DNA from: Phyllobacterium sophorae
GTDB taxonomy: Bacteria; Pseudomonadota; Alphaproteobacteria; Rhizobiales; Rhizobiaceae
Assembly (NCBI RefSeq): GCF_003010965.1
Contig: NZ_PGGM01000013.1
Location: 62,001-126,000 of the forward strand
Direction: 5' to 3'
DNA: 64,000 bases
Part shown: positions 1 to 9,525 of the stretch, piece after piece
Layout: every line of letters starts with the position of its first letter
How positions within the stretch are numbered: position 1 is the stretch's first letter
Translations under genes and position numbers: made by a program
Notes under the pieces: model-generated
What the model was told of the DNA's origin: nothing
What the model saw: only the letters and a program-made list of their open reading frames with translations
Database searches by the model: none

Positions 1-27
1 CACCCGGTTCTTTGACATCGCGATGGT

Positions 28-1023
28 CTAGAAGAGTGGCTTGACGACGGTCCACAGCCCGCCAAATACCAGGCCGAGGAAGATCAGCCAGCCGACGATG
101 GTATTCGACTTGAACAGCCGCAGGCATTCGGTCGGGTTGTCAATGTCGAGGGTCATGATCTGCCGGTACATATGCGCGCCGGCAGCCAGCAGCCCGGCAA
201 CGGCGGGCATTTGCACTTCGGCAACGGCAAAAGCCCCTAGGAACAGGCCCAGCGCGCCGCCATAGAGAACCACCAGGGCTTCGCGCGTCCGGCTGCCAAA
301 TAGTCTGGCTGTCGAATGTACCCCCACCAGTGCGTCGTCCTCCTTGTCCTGATGGGCATAGATCGTGTCATAGCCGATCACCCACAGGATCGATCCCGCA
401 TAGAGCAGGACGGCTGGCCAGTCGAGCGAGCCGAAATGTGCGGACCACCCGACAAGCGAACCCCAGGAAAAGGCAAGGCCAAGAACGAGTTGCGGCCAGT
501 TGGTGATTCGCTTCATGAAGGGATAGATGGCGACAATCACCAGCGATCCGATCGCAAGGACAATTGTGAAGAAGTTGAACTGAAGGACAACCGCCAGTCC
601 TGCCAGTGCTTGCAGGACCAGGAAGATCTTGGCTTGCTTGCGGGTCACCTGACCGGAGGGAAGCGGCCGCGAGCGGGTACGCGCGACCTTGTTATCGATA
701 TCCTCGTCGGCAAGATCATTATAGGTGCAACCAGCGCCGCGCATGGCTATGGCGCCAATCAGAAACAGGGCCAGATGATAGGGTGAAGGCAGTACCGACC
801 AGAAAGGGTCGCCGACTTTTGCACCTGCGCTCGCCGAAAGCGCAGTCGCCCACCAGCACGGCCACAACAGGAGCCACCAGCCGATGGGCCGGTCCCAGCG
901 TGCCAGCTGCGCATAGGGCCAGAGCCAGTTCGGCAAGGTGCGATAGACCCAATGGCCCGACGGCGCATCGAAAACACGGCCACGGGTTTCCGTTGACTGG
1001 ATAATGTCTTTTTCTGGTGTCAT
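28..1023 (-). CDS. ubiA: 4-hydroxybenzoate polyprenyltransferase UbiA
   Basis: Integral membrane prenyltransferase that joins the polyprenyl tail to 4-hydroxybenzoate in ubiquinone synthesis. The 331-residue product has the two Asp-rich motifs of the UbiA family: NDLADEDID near residues 102-110 (Mg-diphosphate binding) and [13 protein letters not shown] near 218-230, with hydrophobic helices between and after them. The ATG at 1023 is chosen because an AAGGTC-like ribosome site lies just upstream; an in-frame TTG at 1059 would add 12 residues and has no better support. It is divergent from purD across about 140 bases, so the two probably share a promoter region. The family call is very secure; the substrate follows from close match to bacterial UbiA rather than to other UbiA-family members. 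Confidence 0.95.
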   Translation of the reverse strand: MTPEKDIIQSTETRGRVFDAPSGHWVYRTLPNWLWPYAQLARWDRPIGWWLLLWPCWWATALSASAGAKVGDPFWSVLPSPYHLALFLIGAIAMRGAGCTYNDLADEDIDNKVARTRSRPLPSGQVTRKQAKIFLVLQALAGLAVVLQFNFFTIVLAIGSLVIVAIYPFMKRITNWPQLVLGLAFSWGSLVGWSAHFGSLDWPAVLLYAGSILWVIGYDTIYAHQDKEDDALVGVHSTARLFGSRTREALVVLYGGALGLFLGAFAVAEVQMPAVAGLLAAGAHMYRQIMTLDIDNPTECLRLFKSNTIVGWLIFLGLVFGGLWTVVKPLF

Positions 1024-1163
1024 GGTTTGACCTTGGCCAGCGGCCAACTCCGCAGTCAAGCACTATACGCGGTTTTTCAGGGCAAATTTGCGATTGTAAG
1101 CTTGACCCCTTGGCCTCAAGGCCATACCGACACGGCAAATCTTCTCAATGCGGAGCAATCTCG

Positions 1164-2450
1164 ATGAATGTCTTGCTGATAGGTTCCGGTGGCCGTGAAC
1201 ACGCGCTGGCATGGAAGATCGCAGCTTCGCCAGTTCTGACCAAACTCTACTGCGCGCCGGGCAATCCGGGGATTGCGAGCGTTGCCGACTGTGTCGCTCT
1301 CGATCCAGCCAAGCACGCGGAGATCGTTGCGTTCTGCAAGCAGAACTCCATCGACTTCGTGGTCGTTGGCCCCGAGGCTCCGCTGGTTGCCGGGATCGCC
1401 GATGATCTGCGGGCGGCGGGCATCTCGGTGTTTGGACCATCCAAGGCGGCGGCACGTCTGGAAGGTTCCAAAGGCTTCACCAAGGATCTCTGCGCCCGCT
1501 TCAACATACCGACAGGTGCCTACCAGCGCTTCACTCAAGCGGAAGCGGCCAAAGCCTATGTCCGCCAGCAGGGCGCACCGATTGTCGTCAAGGCCGATGG
1601 CCTTGCTGCTGGCAAGGGCGTCGTCGTTGCTTTCGAAATTCAGGAAGCACTCGACGCGGTGGACGCATGCTTCGACGGAGCGTTCGGCGGTGCCGGTGCA
1701 GAGGTTGTGGTGGAAGAGTATCTGGATGGTGAAGAAGCCAGCTTCTTCTGCCTGTGCGACGGCAAGACGGCACTGCCCTTCGGGACGGCGCAGGATCACA
1801 AGCGCGTTGGTGATGGCGATACGGGAGCGAACACCGGGGGCATGGGCGCCTATTCGCCTGCCCCGGTGATGACGCAGGACATTATCGACCGCACCATGCG
1901 CGAACTGATCGAGCCGACCGTGCGCGGCATGGCGGAAATCGGCTCGCGCTTCAGTGGTGTGCTGTTTGCCGGTCTGATGATCACCAAGGATGGTCCGAAG
2001 CTCATCGAATACAACACGCGCTTCGGCGATCCGGAAACGCAAGTGCTGATGCTGCGCTTGAAGGACGACGTCCTGTTGTTGTTGAAGGCCGCAGCCGACG
2101 GTGCGCTGGACCAGATGTCGGTGCGCTGGAACGACAACCCTGCGCTGACCGTGGTCATGGCGGCGAGAGGCTATCCTGCAGCGCCGGAAAAAGGCAGCGT
2201 GATCAGGGGCGTCGATGCAGCCGCTGAGAGCGAAGCGGTCGAGATATTCCATGCGGGAACCGCGGAAAACAATGGCGAACTTGTCGCCAATGGCGGCCGC
2301 GTGCTGAACGTAACAGCGAGCGGCAAGACTGTGCAGGAAGCCCAAGACGCAGCCTATGCCGCAATTGCCAGGATCGATTGGCCGCAAGGCTTCTACCGGC
2401 ACGATATTGGCTGGCGAGCGATCGCGCGTGAGAAGGGCGATAGCCTATAG
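1164..2450 (+). CDS. purD: Phosphoribosylamine--glycine ligase (GAR synthetase)
   Basis: Cytosolic ATP-grasp enzyme of purine synthesis that joins glycine to 5-phosphoribosylamine with ATP. The 428-residue protein starts [18 protein letters not shown], the N-terminal PurD signature, and continues with the ATP-grasp core ([14 protein letters not shown] near 173-187), [12 protein letters not shown] and [10 protein letters not shown]. The length is normal. The frame is open upstream to 1017, but the family N-terminus fixes the start at 1164. Its TAG stop overlaps the stop of the convergent GH25 gene through the palindrome CTATAG. It stands alone, as PurD often does in this order, away from other pur genes. 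Confidence 0.97.
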   Translation: MNVLLIGSGGREHALAWKIAASPVLTKLYCAPGNPGIASVADCVALDPAKHAEIVAFCKQNSIDFVVVGPEAPLVAGIADDLRAAGISVFGPSKAAARLEGSKGFTKDLCARFNIPTGAYQRFTQAEAAKAYVRQQGAPIVVKADGLAAGKGVVVAFEIQEALDAVDACFDGAFGGAGAEVVVEEYLDGEEASFFCLCDGKTALPFGTAQDHKRVGDGDTGANTGGMGAYSPAPVMTQDIIDRTMRELIEPTVRGMAEIGSRFSGVLFAGLMITKDGPKLIEYNTRFGDPETQVLMLRLKDDVLLLLKAAADGALDQMSVRWNDNPALTVVMAARGYPAAPEKGSVIRGVDAAAESEAVEIFHAGTAENNGELVANGGRVLNVTASGKTVQEAQDAAYAAIARIDWPQGFYRHDIGWRAIAREKGDSL

Positions 2451-3623
2451 GAATGGCGTCAGGGCAGGGTGGCGGATGAGGTCTGTCACTTCTAAAGTAG
2501 AGCCAACTTTCTTCAGACATGCCGGAGACACCGCAAAAATCGGATAGCGGTTGATATGGTCCATCTGGTGGGCGACGGATCGGCTTAACGAAGCAGACAA
2601 CGCATCCACAGTCAGTGTCTTGGCGCGAAACCGGCTTATTGGCTGCAGCAGCACGGACGCCGTCATCGTCCCATCAACCGCAGCCTTGCCGCCGGAATTG
2701 ACAGTGAGCAAAGGTCGCGCAGAGGCCACCAATACATTGGGCTGGCTGACCGGTTTTGTATCGGGCTTTGGCAGATCATTGGGCGGTATGGCTTTGACAA
2801 GCTCACCGAAGGGCCAGGCTCTCTTCAGTTCCGGCACCGTCATGTCGGCGATATTGACGTCGATGTCGCGGTTTGTCCCGGGCGGGCGGTAGGGACAGCG
2901 CTGCTTGTTGCAATTGCTCTGGGATGTGAATTGCCAGAGCGCATAGTCTTGCCAATTGCCCTTGGGGAAATGCGGAGCAATGTCCGATTCATAACGCGCA
3001 TACCAGAGCGGCAAGCGCGAGAGGATCGGGAATTCGAGTCTGTGATCGGCAATGTACTTCGCCGTAATGCCATTTGTATAAAGAATTGGGTAACGCCCGG
3101 CGCGGAATTTGACGTGTTCGGCGAAAATCTCCGCATCGCGGAGGGACATGAATTTCTCGGGGTCGTTGTTCTCGATGTCAATCGCGATCAATTCATCGGC
3201 GGTTGGCTCGGTGTAGTCGATAAAGTGATTGGCTTGCTCGATCGGATTCCCGGGACGCCCAAGGTGATAGGCACCCCATTTCAAACCGAGCGCTTTAGCG
3301 AGGGCCCGGCGCGTCTGGTACAATTCGCGCGACACCGAATAGTTGCGCCATATGCGCTTGCACAACTCCTGCTGCATCGGATCCCTGATGCGCGTGCAAT
3401 GGTAATTGGCGGGCATACCATCAGAGCCCTTGTGGATGAAGCCGGCGACCCGTTCGTCCCTGACGATTTCAGCCAGGTTGAAGGAGTTTTGCTCGTATCC
3501 GTCGAGAACGATTGCCCGTTCCTTGTTTGACCAGGGCGACTGGAATTCGGACTCCGCAAACGTCGGCCCGCCCGAAAAAAGGGCGGCAACCACCAAAGCA
3601 AAAGCACGCACGCCGATCGTCAA
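2445..3623 (-). CDS. Secreted GH25 lysozyme-like glycoside hydrolase
   Basis: Predicted exported muramidase-like enzyme that would cut peptidoglycan glycan strands. The 392-residue product opens with a signal peptide ([18 protein letters not shown], cleavage near ...TFAES). The GH25 barrel follows: [11 protein letters not shown] near 39-49 supplies the first-strand Asp, [10 protein letters not shown] near 145-154 is the catalytic D-x-E motif, and YALWQFTS is the late conserved block. The last 110 residues or so (after RAWPFGELV) match nothing I recognise and may be a family-specific tail. The start is a TTG with GAGGG about 9 bases upstream; a GTG four codons later is possible. It converges on purD and shares the overlapping stops. 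The biological role (cell-wall turnover, or attack on other cells) cannot be told from sequence. Confidence 0.85.
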   Translation of the reverse strand: MTIGVRAFALVVAALFSGGPTFAESEFQSPWSNKERAIVLDGYEQNSFNLAEIVRDERVAGFIHKGSDGMPANYHCTRIRDPMQQELCKRIWRNYSVSRELYQTRRALAKALGLKWGAYHLGRPGNPIEQANHFIDYTEPTADELIAIDIENNDPEKFMSLRDAEIFAEHVKFRAGRYPILYTNGITAKYIADHRLEFPILSRLPLWYARYESDIAPHFPKGNWQDYALWQFTSQSNCNKQRCPYRPPGTNRDIDVNIADMTVPELKRAWPFGELVKAIPPNDLPKPDTKPVSQPNVLVASARPLLTVNSGGKAAVDGTMTASVLLQPISRFRAKTLTVDALSASLSRSVAHQMDHINRYPIFAVSPACLKKVGSTLEVTDLIRHPALTPFL

Positions 3624-3776
3624 ATACGGTTTCCCTCACCCTTCGCGGTCAAGTCTCCAGCCCCATAGTACCGGACGATGGTCACTGCATCGCGGTTAAT
3701 ATACCGTTACTCACCGTTAAATGCGGTTTTGAAATGGCAATCGGATACCCATTCTCCACCCCGAAGAATGAATATC

Positions 3777-3790
3777 TTACGTTTACGTAA
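3777..3790. promoter_or_regulatory. Candidate operator, inverted repeat TTACGT-N2-ACGTAA
   Basis: An inverted repeat with 6-base arms (TTACGT, two bases, ACGTAA) lies 80 bases before the acyl-CoA dehydrogenase start, in an otherwise gene-free stretch of 247 bases. From memory, MerR-family regulators of branched-chain amino-acid and acyl-CoA catabolism in proteobacteria (LiuR type) bind sites with ACGT-rich arms of this form. The link to that regulator is inference; no regulator gene is in the window. Confidence 0.45.
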
Positions 3791-3870
3791 AAATACGCTT
3801 GCCTTGAGCACCTTCGCAGTTGCAATGTGCGGCCCGCAACAAGCATCACCGCATGAGGAGACTGTGATCC

Positions 3871-5643
3871 ATGTACCGCGCGCCTGTCGAGGAAATCGCC
3901 CACACCCTGAAAGTTGCCGGACTGGAAAGGGCCATTGCGCAAGGCCGTTTTGGCGACCTGTCGGACGATCTGGTTGACGCCATCCTTGAAGAAGCCGGAA
4001 AGTTTGCCTCGACGCGCGTCGCGCCGTTGCTCGAAATTGGCGACAAACACGGCACGCCGCTCAAGGATGCCGCGGTCACGATGCCGCCGGGCTGGAAAGA
4101 CGTCTATCACGAATGGAGTTCCAGCGGCTGGAATGCATTGACCGGAAAGGAAGAGTTTGGCGGGCAGGGCCTGCCAATGATGCTGGCCATTGCAACTTTC
4201 GAGATGTGGAACTCGGGTTCGATGGCGTTCGGTATCGGTCCGACTCTTACACTCGGTGCCATTGAGGCGCTGGATGCCCACGCGACCGACGAGCTGAAGC
4301 GAACCTATCTGCCAAAGCTTGTTTCGGGTGAGTGGATGGGAACGATGAACCTGACAGAGCCGCAGGCGGGTTCCGACGTCGGCGCATTGCGGACCAGAGC
4401 AGAGCGGGCCGAGGACGGCACTTACCGGATTTTCGGCAGCAAGATATTTATCACTTACGGCGAGCATGATCTGACGGAGAATATCATTCACATGGTCCTC
4501 GCGCGGCTGCCCGACGCTCCTGCCGGTACCAAGGGCATCTCGCTGTTTCTGGTGCCAAAGTTCCTCGTTAATGCAGATGGTTCGCCCGGAGCGCGCAACG
4601 ACGTCTTTTGCGGCGGCATTGAGCACAAGTTGGGCATTCACGGTTCACCCACCTGCACGATGATCTACGGCGATGGATTTGCGAAGGATCGGGAGCCTGG
4701 CGCCGTAGGCTGGCTGATCGGCGAGGAAAACCGTGGTCTTGCCTGCATGTTCACCATGATGAACAACGCGCGTCTCGCCGTTGGCATTCAGGGGGTAGCG
4801 GTGGCCGAAGCTGCCTATCAGAAGTCCCTTGCCTTTGCCCAAGAGCGCCGTCAAATGCGCGCGCCAGGCTGGACAGGTGCGGGGATAAGCCCGATCATCG
4901 AACATCCAGACGTCCAGCGTAACCTGCTGACGATGAAGGGGCTAACCGGTGCCGCGCGCTCCATAGCCTATGCTTGCGCACACGCACTCGACATGGCGAA
5001 GACAGGTAGCGGTGACGATGCCCGTTATTGGACCGATCGTGCCAATCTGCTGACACCCGTTGCCAAGGCGTTCTCGACTGACATCGGCGTGGACGTTGCC
5101 TCGATCGGTATCCAGATCCATGGAGGCATGGGGTTCATCGAAGAAACCGGCGCGGCACAGTTTCTCCGCGATGCGCGCATCGCGCCAATCTATGAAGGCA
5201 CCAACGGCATCCAGGCGATCGACCTCGTCCAGCGCAAATTGCCGCTTGGCGGCGGCGACCATATCAAGGGCTATATCGCCGAACTGCGCATTGTGGCGGA
5301 TGCTGTTACTGCGTTGAACAGCGCCGACTTCGGAGACACGGGAAAACGCCTTCAGGCGGCTCTCGACGCTCTTGAGTCAACCAGCGCCTGGCTGCAACAG
5401 GCAATTGGCAAGGGTGAAATCCGCGAGGCATATGCTGGTGCCACGCCCTATCTGCGCCTCTTTGGCCTGGCGGCCGGCGCCACCTATCTCACGAAAGGGG
5501 CACTAGGTGGTGAAAACGCCGGACGCATAGCGCTGGCGCGATTCTTTGCCGAAAATCTCCTGTCCGAAACGAATGGGCTGAAAGATCGCATCATTCACGG
5601 CGGGGCCAGCTTGCTTGGCGCTCGTTCCGCTCTCGCGTCATAA
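3871..5643 (+). CDS. Acyl-CoA dehydrogenase, long (DmdC-like) subfamily
   Basis: FAD-dependent enzyme that oxidises acyl-CoA to trans-2-enoyl-CoA and passes electrons to ETF. At 590 residues it belongs to the long subfamily with an extra C-terminal domain, like 3-methylmercaptopropionyl-CoA dehydrogenase DmdC. The visible blocks are MNLTEPQAGSDVG (FAD/substrate loop, near 166-178), GIEHKLGIHGSPTC, NNARLAVGIQG, GGMGFIEE and RIAPIYEGTNGIQ, whose Glu near 442 is the catalytic base position. GAGGAG precedes the ATG. A crotonase-fold gene follows after 10 bases, so the two form an operon of acyl-CoA breakdown. The chain length or side-chain chemistry of the substrate cannot be read from sequence; the operator candidate upstream hints at branched-chain or fatty-acid control. 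Confidence 0.9.
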   Translation: MYRAPVEEIAHTLKVAGLERAIAQGRFGDLSDDLVDAILEEAGKFASTRVAPLLEIGDKHGTPLKDAAVTMPPGWKDVYHEWSSSGWNALTGKEEFGGQGLPMMLAIATFEMWNSGSMAFGIGPTLTLGAIEALDAHATDELKRTYLPKLVSGEWMGTMNLTEPQAGSDVGALRTRAERAEDGTYRIFGSKIFITYGEHDLTENIIHMVLARLPDAPAGTKGISLFLVPKFLVNADGSPGARNDVFCGGIEHKLGIHGSPTCTMIYGDGFAKDREPGAVGWLIGEENRGLACMFTMMNNARLAVGIQGVAVAEAAYQKSLAFAQERRQMRAPGWTGAGISPIIEHPDVQRNLLTMKGLTGAARSIAYACAHALDMAKTGSGDDARYWTDRANLLTPVAKAFSTDIGVDVASIGIQIHGGMGFIEETGAAQFLRDARIAPIYEGTNGIQAIDLVQRKLPLGGGDHIKGYIAELRIVADAVTALNSADFGDTGKRLQAALDALESTSAWLQQAIGKGEIREAYAGATPYLRLFGLAAGATYLTKGALGGENAGRIALARFFAENLLSETNGLKDRIIHGGASLLGARSALAS

Positions 5644-5653
5644 AGGGAATTCC

Positions 5654-6406
5654 ATGCCAGACCATATCCAAATCGAGCGCCACGGCGCCGTCCAGACCAT
5701 TCGCATGAACCGGCCGGACAAGAAGAACGCTCTGACCCGCGCCATGTATGCTGCGATGACCAAGGCGATTGTCGATGGTGATGCCGACGCGGCTGTTCGC
5801 GCTCATGTGTTCTTCGGGGTACCCGGGGCATTTTCATCTGGCAACGACCTGCAGGATTTCATGGCCTTTGCCACAACCGGGACTATGGGCAGCGAAGTCA
5901 TTGACTTCCTCATCGCTCTGGTCAATGCGAAAAAGCCGCTTCTCGCTGGGGTTGACGGCCTTGCAATCGGCGTTGGAACGACGATCCATTTCCACTGCGA
6001 CCTGACGTTCGCTACGCCGCAATCGTTCTTCAAGGCACCTTTCGTTGATCTCGGATTGGTGCCGGAAGCCGGCTCAAGCTTGCTTGCCCCTGCCTTGATG
6101 GGACACCAGCGGGCCTTTGCATTTCTGGCGATGGGCGACGGCTTGAATGCAGTGGAAGCCAGGGAAGCCGGCTTGGTCTACAAGCTGGTCGAAACAGACG
6201 AGCTTGAAACCACGGTTTTGAAAGTGGCGACAGAGATTGCAGCCAAACCACCGCAAGCGATGCAGATTTCGCGCGATCTCTTACGCATGCCTCGCGAAGA
6301 GGTAGTAGAGCGTATAAATCTGGAAGCAAAGCATTTCGCCGAACGCCTCCAGTCCGAGGAGGCGCGCAACGCCTTGATGGCGTTTCTCACTCGCAAGAGA
6401 GATTGA
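5654..6406 (+). CDS. Enoyl-CoA hydratase/isomerase family protein (isomerase-type active site)
   Basis: Crotonase-fold protein of 250 residues acting on the enoyl-CoA made by its upstream partner. It shows the N-terminal IRMNRPDKKNALT block, the oxyanion-hole stretch FSSGNDLQDF, and KAPFVDLGLVPEAGSS. In hydratases a Glu stands in the motif aligned here with APF, and this Glu is absent. The Glu present (E138, in LVPEAGSS) is at the position used by delta3,delta2-enoyl-CoA isomerases of the Eci/PaaG kind. Double-bond isomerisation is therefore as likely as hydration. The ATG at 5654 has AAAGGGA upstream and lies 10 bases after the dehydrogenase stop. The gene converges on pdxH with a 6-base gap. 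Confidence 0.88.
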   Translation: MPDHIQIERHGAVQTIRMNRPDKKNALTRAMYAAMTKAIVDGDADAAVRAHVFFGVPGAFSSGNDLQDFMAFATTGTMGSEVIDFLIALVNAKKPLLAGVDGLAIGVGTTIHFHCDLTFATPQSFFKAPFVDLGLVPEAGSSLLAPALMGHQRAFAFLAMGDGLNAVEAREAGLVYKLVETDELETTVLKVATEIAAKPPQAMQISRDLLRMPREEVVERINLEAKHFAERLQSEEARNALMAFLTRKRD

Positions 6407-6412
6407 TTGGAC

Positions 6413-7024
6413 TCAAGGATAGAGCCGCGTCTTGTCCCAATCGCCTTCGGGCGCGTCGCGACTGAAAACCATCCGGTCATGCAGGCGGAATGGCCGGTCG
6501 TGCCAGAATTCGATCGACGTGGGCCGGATCCTGAAACCCGACCAATGCGCCGGCCGCGGAATTTCACCGATCGCATAGCGGGCAGTGTATTCGGCCACGG
6601 CTTTTTCCAGCGCAAAGCGGCTTTCAAGTGGACGCGACTGTTTTGAGGCCCAGGCGCCAATTCGGCTCCCCCGGGGCCGGGTGGCGTAATATGCGTCAGC
6701 CTCCTCGTCACTGACAACCTCAACCGGACCACGGATGCGGACCTGGCGGCGAAGTGACTTCCAGTGAAAGCACATGGCGGCCTTCATCGACCCAAGGATC
6801 TCCTGGCCCTTCTGGCTCTCAAAATTCGTATAGAAAACAAAGCCATTGCTGTCGAATCCTTTAAGGAGAACCATGCGCACGTCTGGCAGCCCATCTTGGT
6901 CAACAGTTGCCAGCGCAACGGCGTTGGGATCATTGGGCTCGGTTTTGGTCGCATCGGCGAGCCATTCGTCGAACAGCGCGAATGGCTCGGATTTCTCTGT
7001 GAAGTCATCGCTTGTTAACTTCAT
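6413..7024 (-). CDS. pdxH: Pyridoxamine 5'-phosphate oxidase
   Basis: FMN-dependent flavoprotein that oxidises pyridoxine or pyridoxamine phosphate to the cofactor pyridoxal phosphate. The 203-residue protein has the full domain: [22 protein letters not shown] (FMN site), [30 protein letters not shown], the [11 protein letters not shown] stretch, and the C-terminal dimer/substrate block [14 protein letters not shown] ending RLYP. Length is normal. It is divergent from the surface lipoprotein gene at 7075 with about 50 bases between. This pairing with a lipoprotein and a DnaJ-like gene is one I recall from other Hyphomicrobiales. Confidence 0.95.
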   Translation of the reverse strand: MKLTSDDFTEKSEPFALFDEWLADATKTEPNDPNAVALATVDQDGLPDVRMVLLKGFDSNGFVFYTNFESQKGQEILGSMKAAMCFHWKSLRRQVRIRGPVEVVSDEEADAYYATRPRGSRIGAWASKQSRPLESRFALEKAVAEYTARYAIGEIPRPAHWSGFRIRPTSIEFWHDRPFRLHDRMVFSRDAPEGDWDKTRLYP

Positions 7025-7074
7025 TTAATCCATAGTCCCATAGTCATTTCGGATTGACCTTGTTAAAGAGAGGT

Positions 7075-7545
7075 ATGTGTTTGGCGTTTTTACGATCTGA
7101 TAGCAAGAAATTCGGTGCAACAAAACGGCGTTGGTGCAGGCCTTGTTCGGGCTTCGTTGCCGGTGTTGCACTATGCTTGTTGTCTGGTTGCGCCATGAAG
7201 GGCTTCAGCATCGACAAAGCGGTTCCGGACCAGGCCACAGTTACGGGATCGGTCGCGCCGGCACAACCTGTTGACAGCAAGGGTTCATCCGACCAAACCA
7301 CCATACGGAACATCGTTTCGGCGCTCAATTTCACACAATGGGGCAGCAAACCCGTGCCGTGGTCCAATCCTGAAACGGGCAGCCAGGGGACAATCACCGC
7401 CATTGCAGAGAAAAAAGACGAGACAGGTCTTTGCCGGGAGTTCCAGACTTCGCGCGAATCATTCGATGGTGTCATGCTCTATAAGGGCGAGACCTGCATG
7501 CAGAACGGCGGGCAATGGACCTTGAAATCCTTCGCGCCTATGTAG
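7075..7545 (+). CDS. RT0821/Lpp0805-family surface lipoprotein
   Basis: Predicted outer-membrane-facing lipoprotein of 156 residues. A basic N-terminal stretch (KKFGATKRRW) and hydrophobic core lead to the lipobox LLSGC with the lipidated Cys near residue 39. The mature part is short, Ser/Thr-rich, with ALNFTQWGSKPVPWSNPETGSQGTI and a final CREFQTSRESFDG...YKGETC...GQW block typical of 17-kDa surface antigen-like proteins. The ATG at 7075 is preferred over the TTG at 7054 because AAAGAGAGGT precedes it. Function is unknown in this family; a role in envelope integrity is only inferred. Confidence 0.75.
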   Translation: MCLAFLRSDSKKFGATKRRWCRPCSGFVAGVALCLLSGCAMKGFSIDKAVPDQATVTGSVAPAQPVDSKGSSDQTTIRNIVSALNFTQWGSKPVPWSNPETGSQGTITAIAEKKDETGLCREFQTSRESFDGVMLYKGETCMQNGGQWTLKSFAPM

Positions 7546-7672
7546 GCGATTGTAAATCTTGTGCCATTTTTCCGCTTTTTTGCTTCAAATCTCTGGAATT
7601 TCTTCCTATTCATGAACATATAGCAGCGGAATAATCCCAAGGTATCTCGCTCAGGCGAGGAAAGGCAGACAC

Positions 7673-8608
7673 ATGCGCGATCCCTATACCGTGCTGGGCG
7701 TCGCCAAGACGGCGAAGCCCGAAGAAATAAAATCGGCGTTTCGCAAGCTCGCGAAGAAATACCATCCTGACCAGAACCAGGATGATCCAAAGGCGCAGAC
7801 AAAATTCTCCGAGATAAACCAGGCCTACGAGATCGTCGGCGACAAGGAACGTCGCGGCCAGTTTGACCGGGGGGAGATTGACGCTGAAGGCAAACAGCGC
7901 GTCCCGCACGGATTTGAAGGTTTTTCCGGGGCAGGAGGCGATCCATTTGCCGGATTCGGCGGCGCCCGGCAGCGTTCAGGCGGGTTTGATTTCCGCAGCA
8001 GTGGAATGGGCGGTAATTCCGGGTTCGGCGCCGAAGATATTTTGAGCAGCCTGTTTGGCGAGACTGCCGGGATGGGCGGCTTAGGTGGTGGCGCGCGCCG
8101 CGCCGGACCGCGCAAGGGTGCCGACCTGCAGGCAACGATCGATATTAGTCTCGAACAGGCGGCAGGCGCCGAGAAGGTCGAAGCGGTTTTCCCAAATGGC
8201 AAACGCTTGGCAATAAAGCTGCCGGCCCACGTGGAAAATGGTCAAACGATTCGCCTGAAAGGCCAGGGAGAAGAGATTCCAGGTGGCACGCCGGGTGACG
8301 CTTTGGTCACAGTCCGCTTCAAACCGCATTCGAAATTCCGCATCGAAGGCAGGGATCTTCACGTTGAACTTCCGGTTTCCCTGCGGGATGCCGCTCTCGG
8401 ATCACGACAGGAAGTAGAGACGCTAAACGGCCGCGTCGCTGTAAAAGTAGCCCCGTGGACCAGTTCCGACCGTGTTTTACGGCTTCGAGGCAAGGGTTTA
8501 TCGAAGAAACCAGAGGGCCACGGCGATCTGTTCGTGCACGTCCGCATCATGCTGCCGGAAAACGGCGATCCTGCCCTTGAAGCATTCTTGCGCGACACCA
8601 GTCACTGA
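7673..8608 (+). CDS. DnaJ C-terminal-domain co-chaperone (CbpA-like)
   Basis: Hsp40-type protein of 311 residues that would deliver clients to DnaK and stimulate its ATPase. The J domain occupies residues 3-70 with the essential HPD at 31-33. A Gly/Phe-rich linker follows (about 80-145). The two beta-barrel client-binding domains come next ([13 protein letters not shown]..., [13 protein letters not shown]..., [11 protein letters not shown]). No CxxCxGxG zinc repeats are present, so this is the class B/CbpA form rather than DnaJ itself. A purine-rich GAGGAAAGG lies upstream of the ATG. It may be co-transcribed with fabI, which begins 91 bases downstream. Confidence 0.92.
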   Translation: MRDPYTVLGVAKTAKPEEIKSAFRKLAKKYHPDQNQDDPKAQTKFSEINQAYEIVGDKERRGQFDRGEIDAEGKQRVPHGFEGFSGAGGDPFAGFGGARQRSGGFDFRSSGMGGNSGFGAEDILSSLFGETAGMGGLGGGARRAGPRKGADLQATIDISLEQAAGAEKVEAVFPNGKRLAIKLPAHVENGQTIRLKGQGEEIPGGTPGDALVTVRFKPHSKFRIEGRDLHVELPVSLRDAALGSRQEVETLNGRVAVKVAPWTSSDRVLRLRGKGLSKKPEGHGDLFVHVRIMLPENGDPALEAFLRDTSH

Positions 8609-8699
8609 AAATCCAAAACGACGTTGACAGTGCGCTTGAAGCCCGGCGCGGGCTGTGCGATACCGCACATCAATCATAAGTCTCATGAAGGGTTGGTAT

Positions 8700-9518
8700 A
8701 TGACCGCCAAAACTGGTTTGATGCAGGGTAAACGCGGCCTCATTATGGGTGTCGCCAATAATCGGTCGATTGCCTGGGGCATTGCCAAGGCAGCTCACGA
8801 TGCCGGTGCCGAACTTGCATTCACCTATCAGGGCGATGCTTTGAAGAAGCGCGTCGAGCCCCTTGCGCAGGAACTCGGCGCTTATCTTTGTGGCCATTGC
8901 GACGTTTCGGATGCGTCAACCATCGATGCCTGCTTCGCCGCGCTTGAAAAGGAATGGGGCAAGCTTGATTTTGTCGTCCACGCCATCGGCTTTTCCGACA
9001 AGGATGAGTTGACAGGGCGCTACGTCGATACGTCGGAAGCAAATTTCAGCAAGACCATGCTGATTTCGGTCTACTCCCTTACAGCTGTGGCCAAGCGGGC
9101 TGAAAAGCTCATGACGGATGGCGGCTCCATTCTGACGCTGACTTACTACGGCGCGGAAAAAGTCATGCCGAATTACAACGTTATGGGTGTTGCCAAGGCA
9201 GCGCTCGAGGCAAGCGTTAAATACCTTGCGGTGGATCTTGGCCCGGACAATATTCGCGTCAACGCGATCTCAGCCGGTCCGATCAAGACGCTTGCCGCCT
9301 CGGGCATTGGTGATTTCCGCTACATCCTCAAATGGAACGAATACAATGCGCCGCTGCGCCGTACCGTGACGATCGAGGAAGTTGGAGATGCGGGTCTTTA
9401 TTTCCTCTCCGACCTGTCCCGCTCTGTCACGGGCGAGATACATCACGCTGATAGTGGTTATCATGTCGTTGGAATGAAAGCGGTCGACGCACCGGATATC
9501 TCTGTCGTCAAGGATTAA
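8700..9518 (+). CDS. fabI: Enoyl-[acyl-carrier-protein] reductase (NADH) FabI
   Basis: Last step of each round of type II fatty-acid synthesis: reduces trans-2-enoyl-ACP with NAD(P)H. The product is 272 residues, the usual length. It has GKRGLIMGVANNRSIAWGIA (nucleotide-binding start), the FabI-type catalytic Y-x6-K (YNVMGVAK, Tyr159/Lys166), and NAISAGPIKTLAASGI (substrate loop). The ATG at 8700 has GAAGGGTTGG upstream and gives the expected N-terminus; earlier in-frame starts at 8685 and 8655 would only add unlike residues. FabI is the target of triclosan and isoniazid-type inhibitors. A phosphatase gene follows 7 bases later. Confidence 0.96.
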   Translation: MTAKTGLMQGKRGLIMGVANNRSIAWGIAKAAHDAGAELAFTYQGDALKKRVEPLAQELGAYLCGHCDVSDASTIDACFAALEKEWGKLDFVVHAIGFSDKDELTGRYVDTSEANFSKTMLISVYSLTAVAKRAEKLMTDGGSILTLTYYGAEKVMPNYNVMGVAKAALEASVKYLAVDLGPDNIRVNAISAGPIKTLAASGIGDFRYILKWNEYNAPLRRTVTIEEVGDAGLYFLSDLSRSVTGEIHHADSGYHVVGMKAVDAPDISVVKD

Positions 9519-9525
9519 ACCACAA

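Noticed and set aside
1116-2402. 428-codon minus-strand frame over purD
   Set aside because: Antisense shadow of a complete purD with no family resemblance or ribosome site.
3682-4641. 319-codon minus-strand frame over the start of the acyl-CoA dehydrogenase
   Set aside because: Antisense to a clear gene, and its 5' half shows no protein-like pattern.
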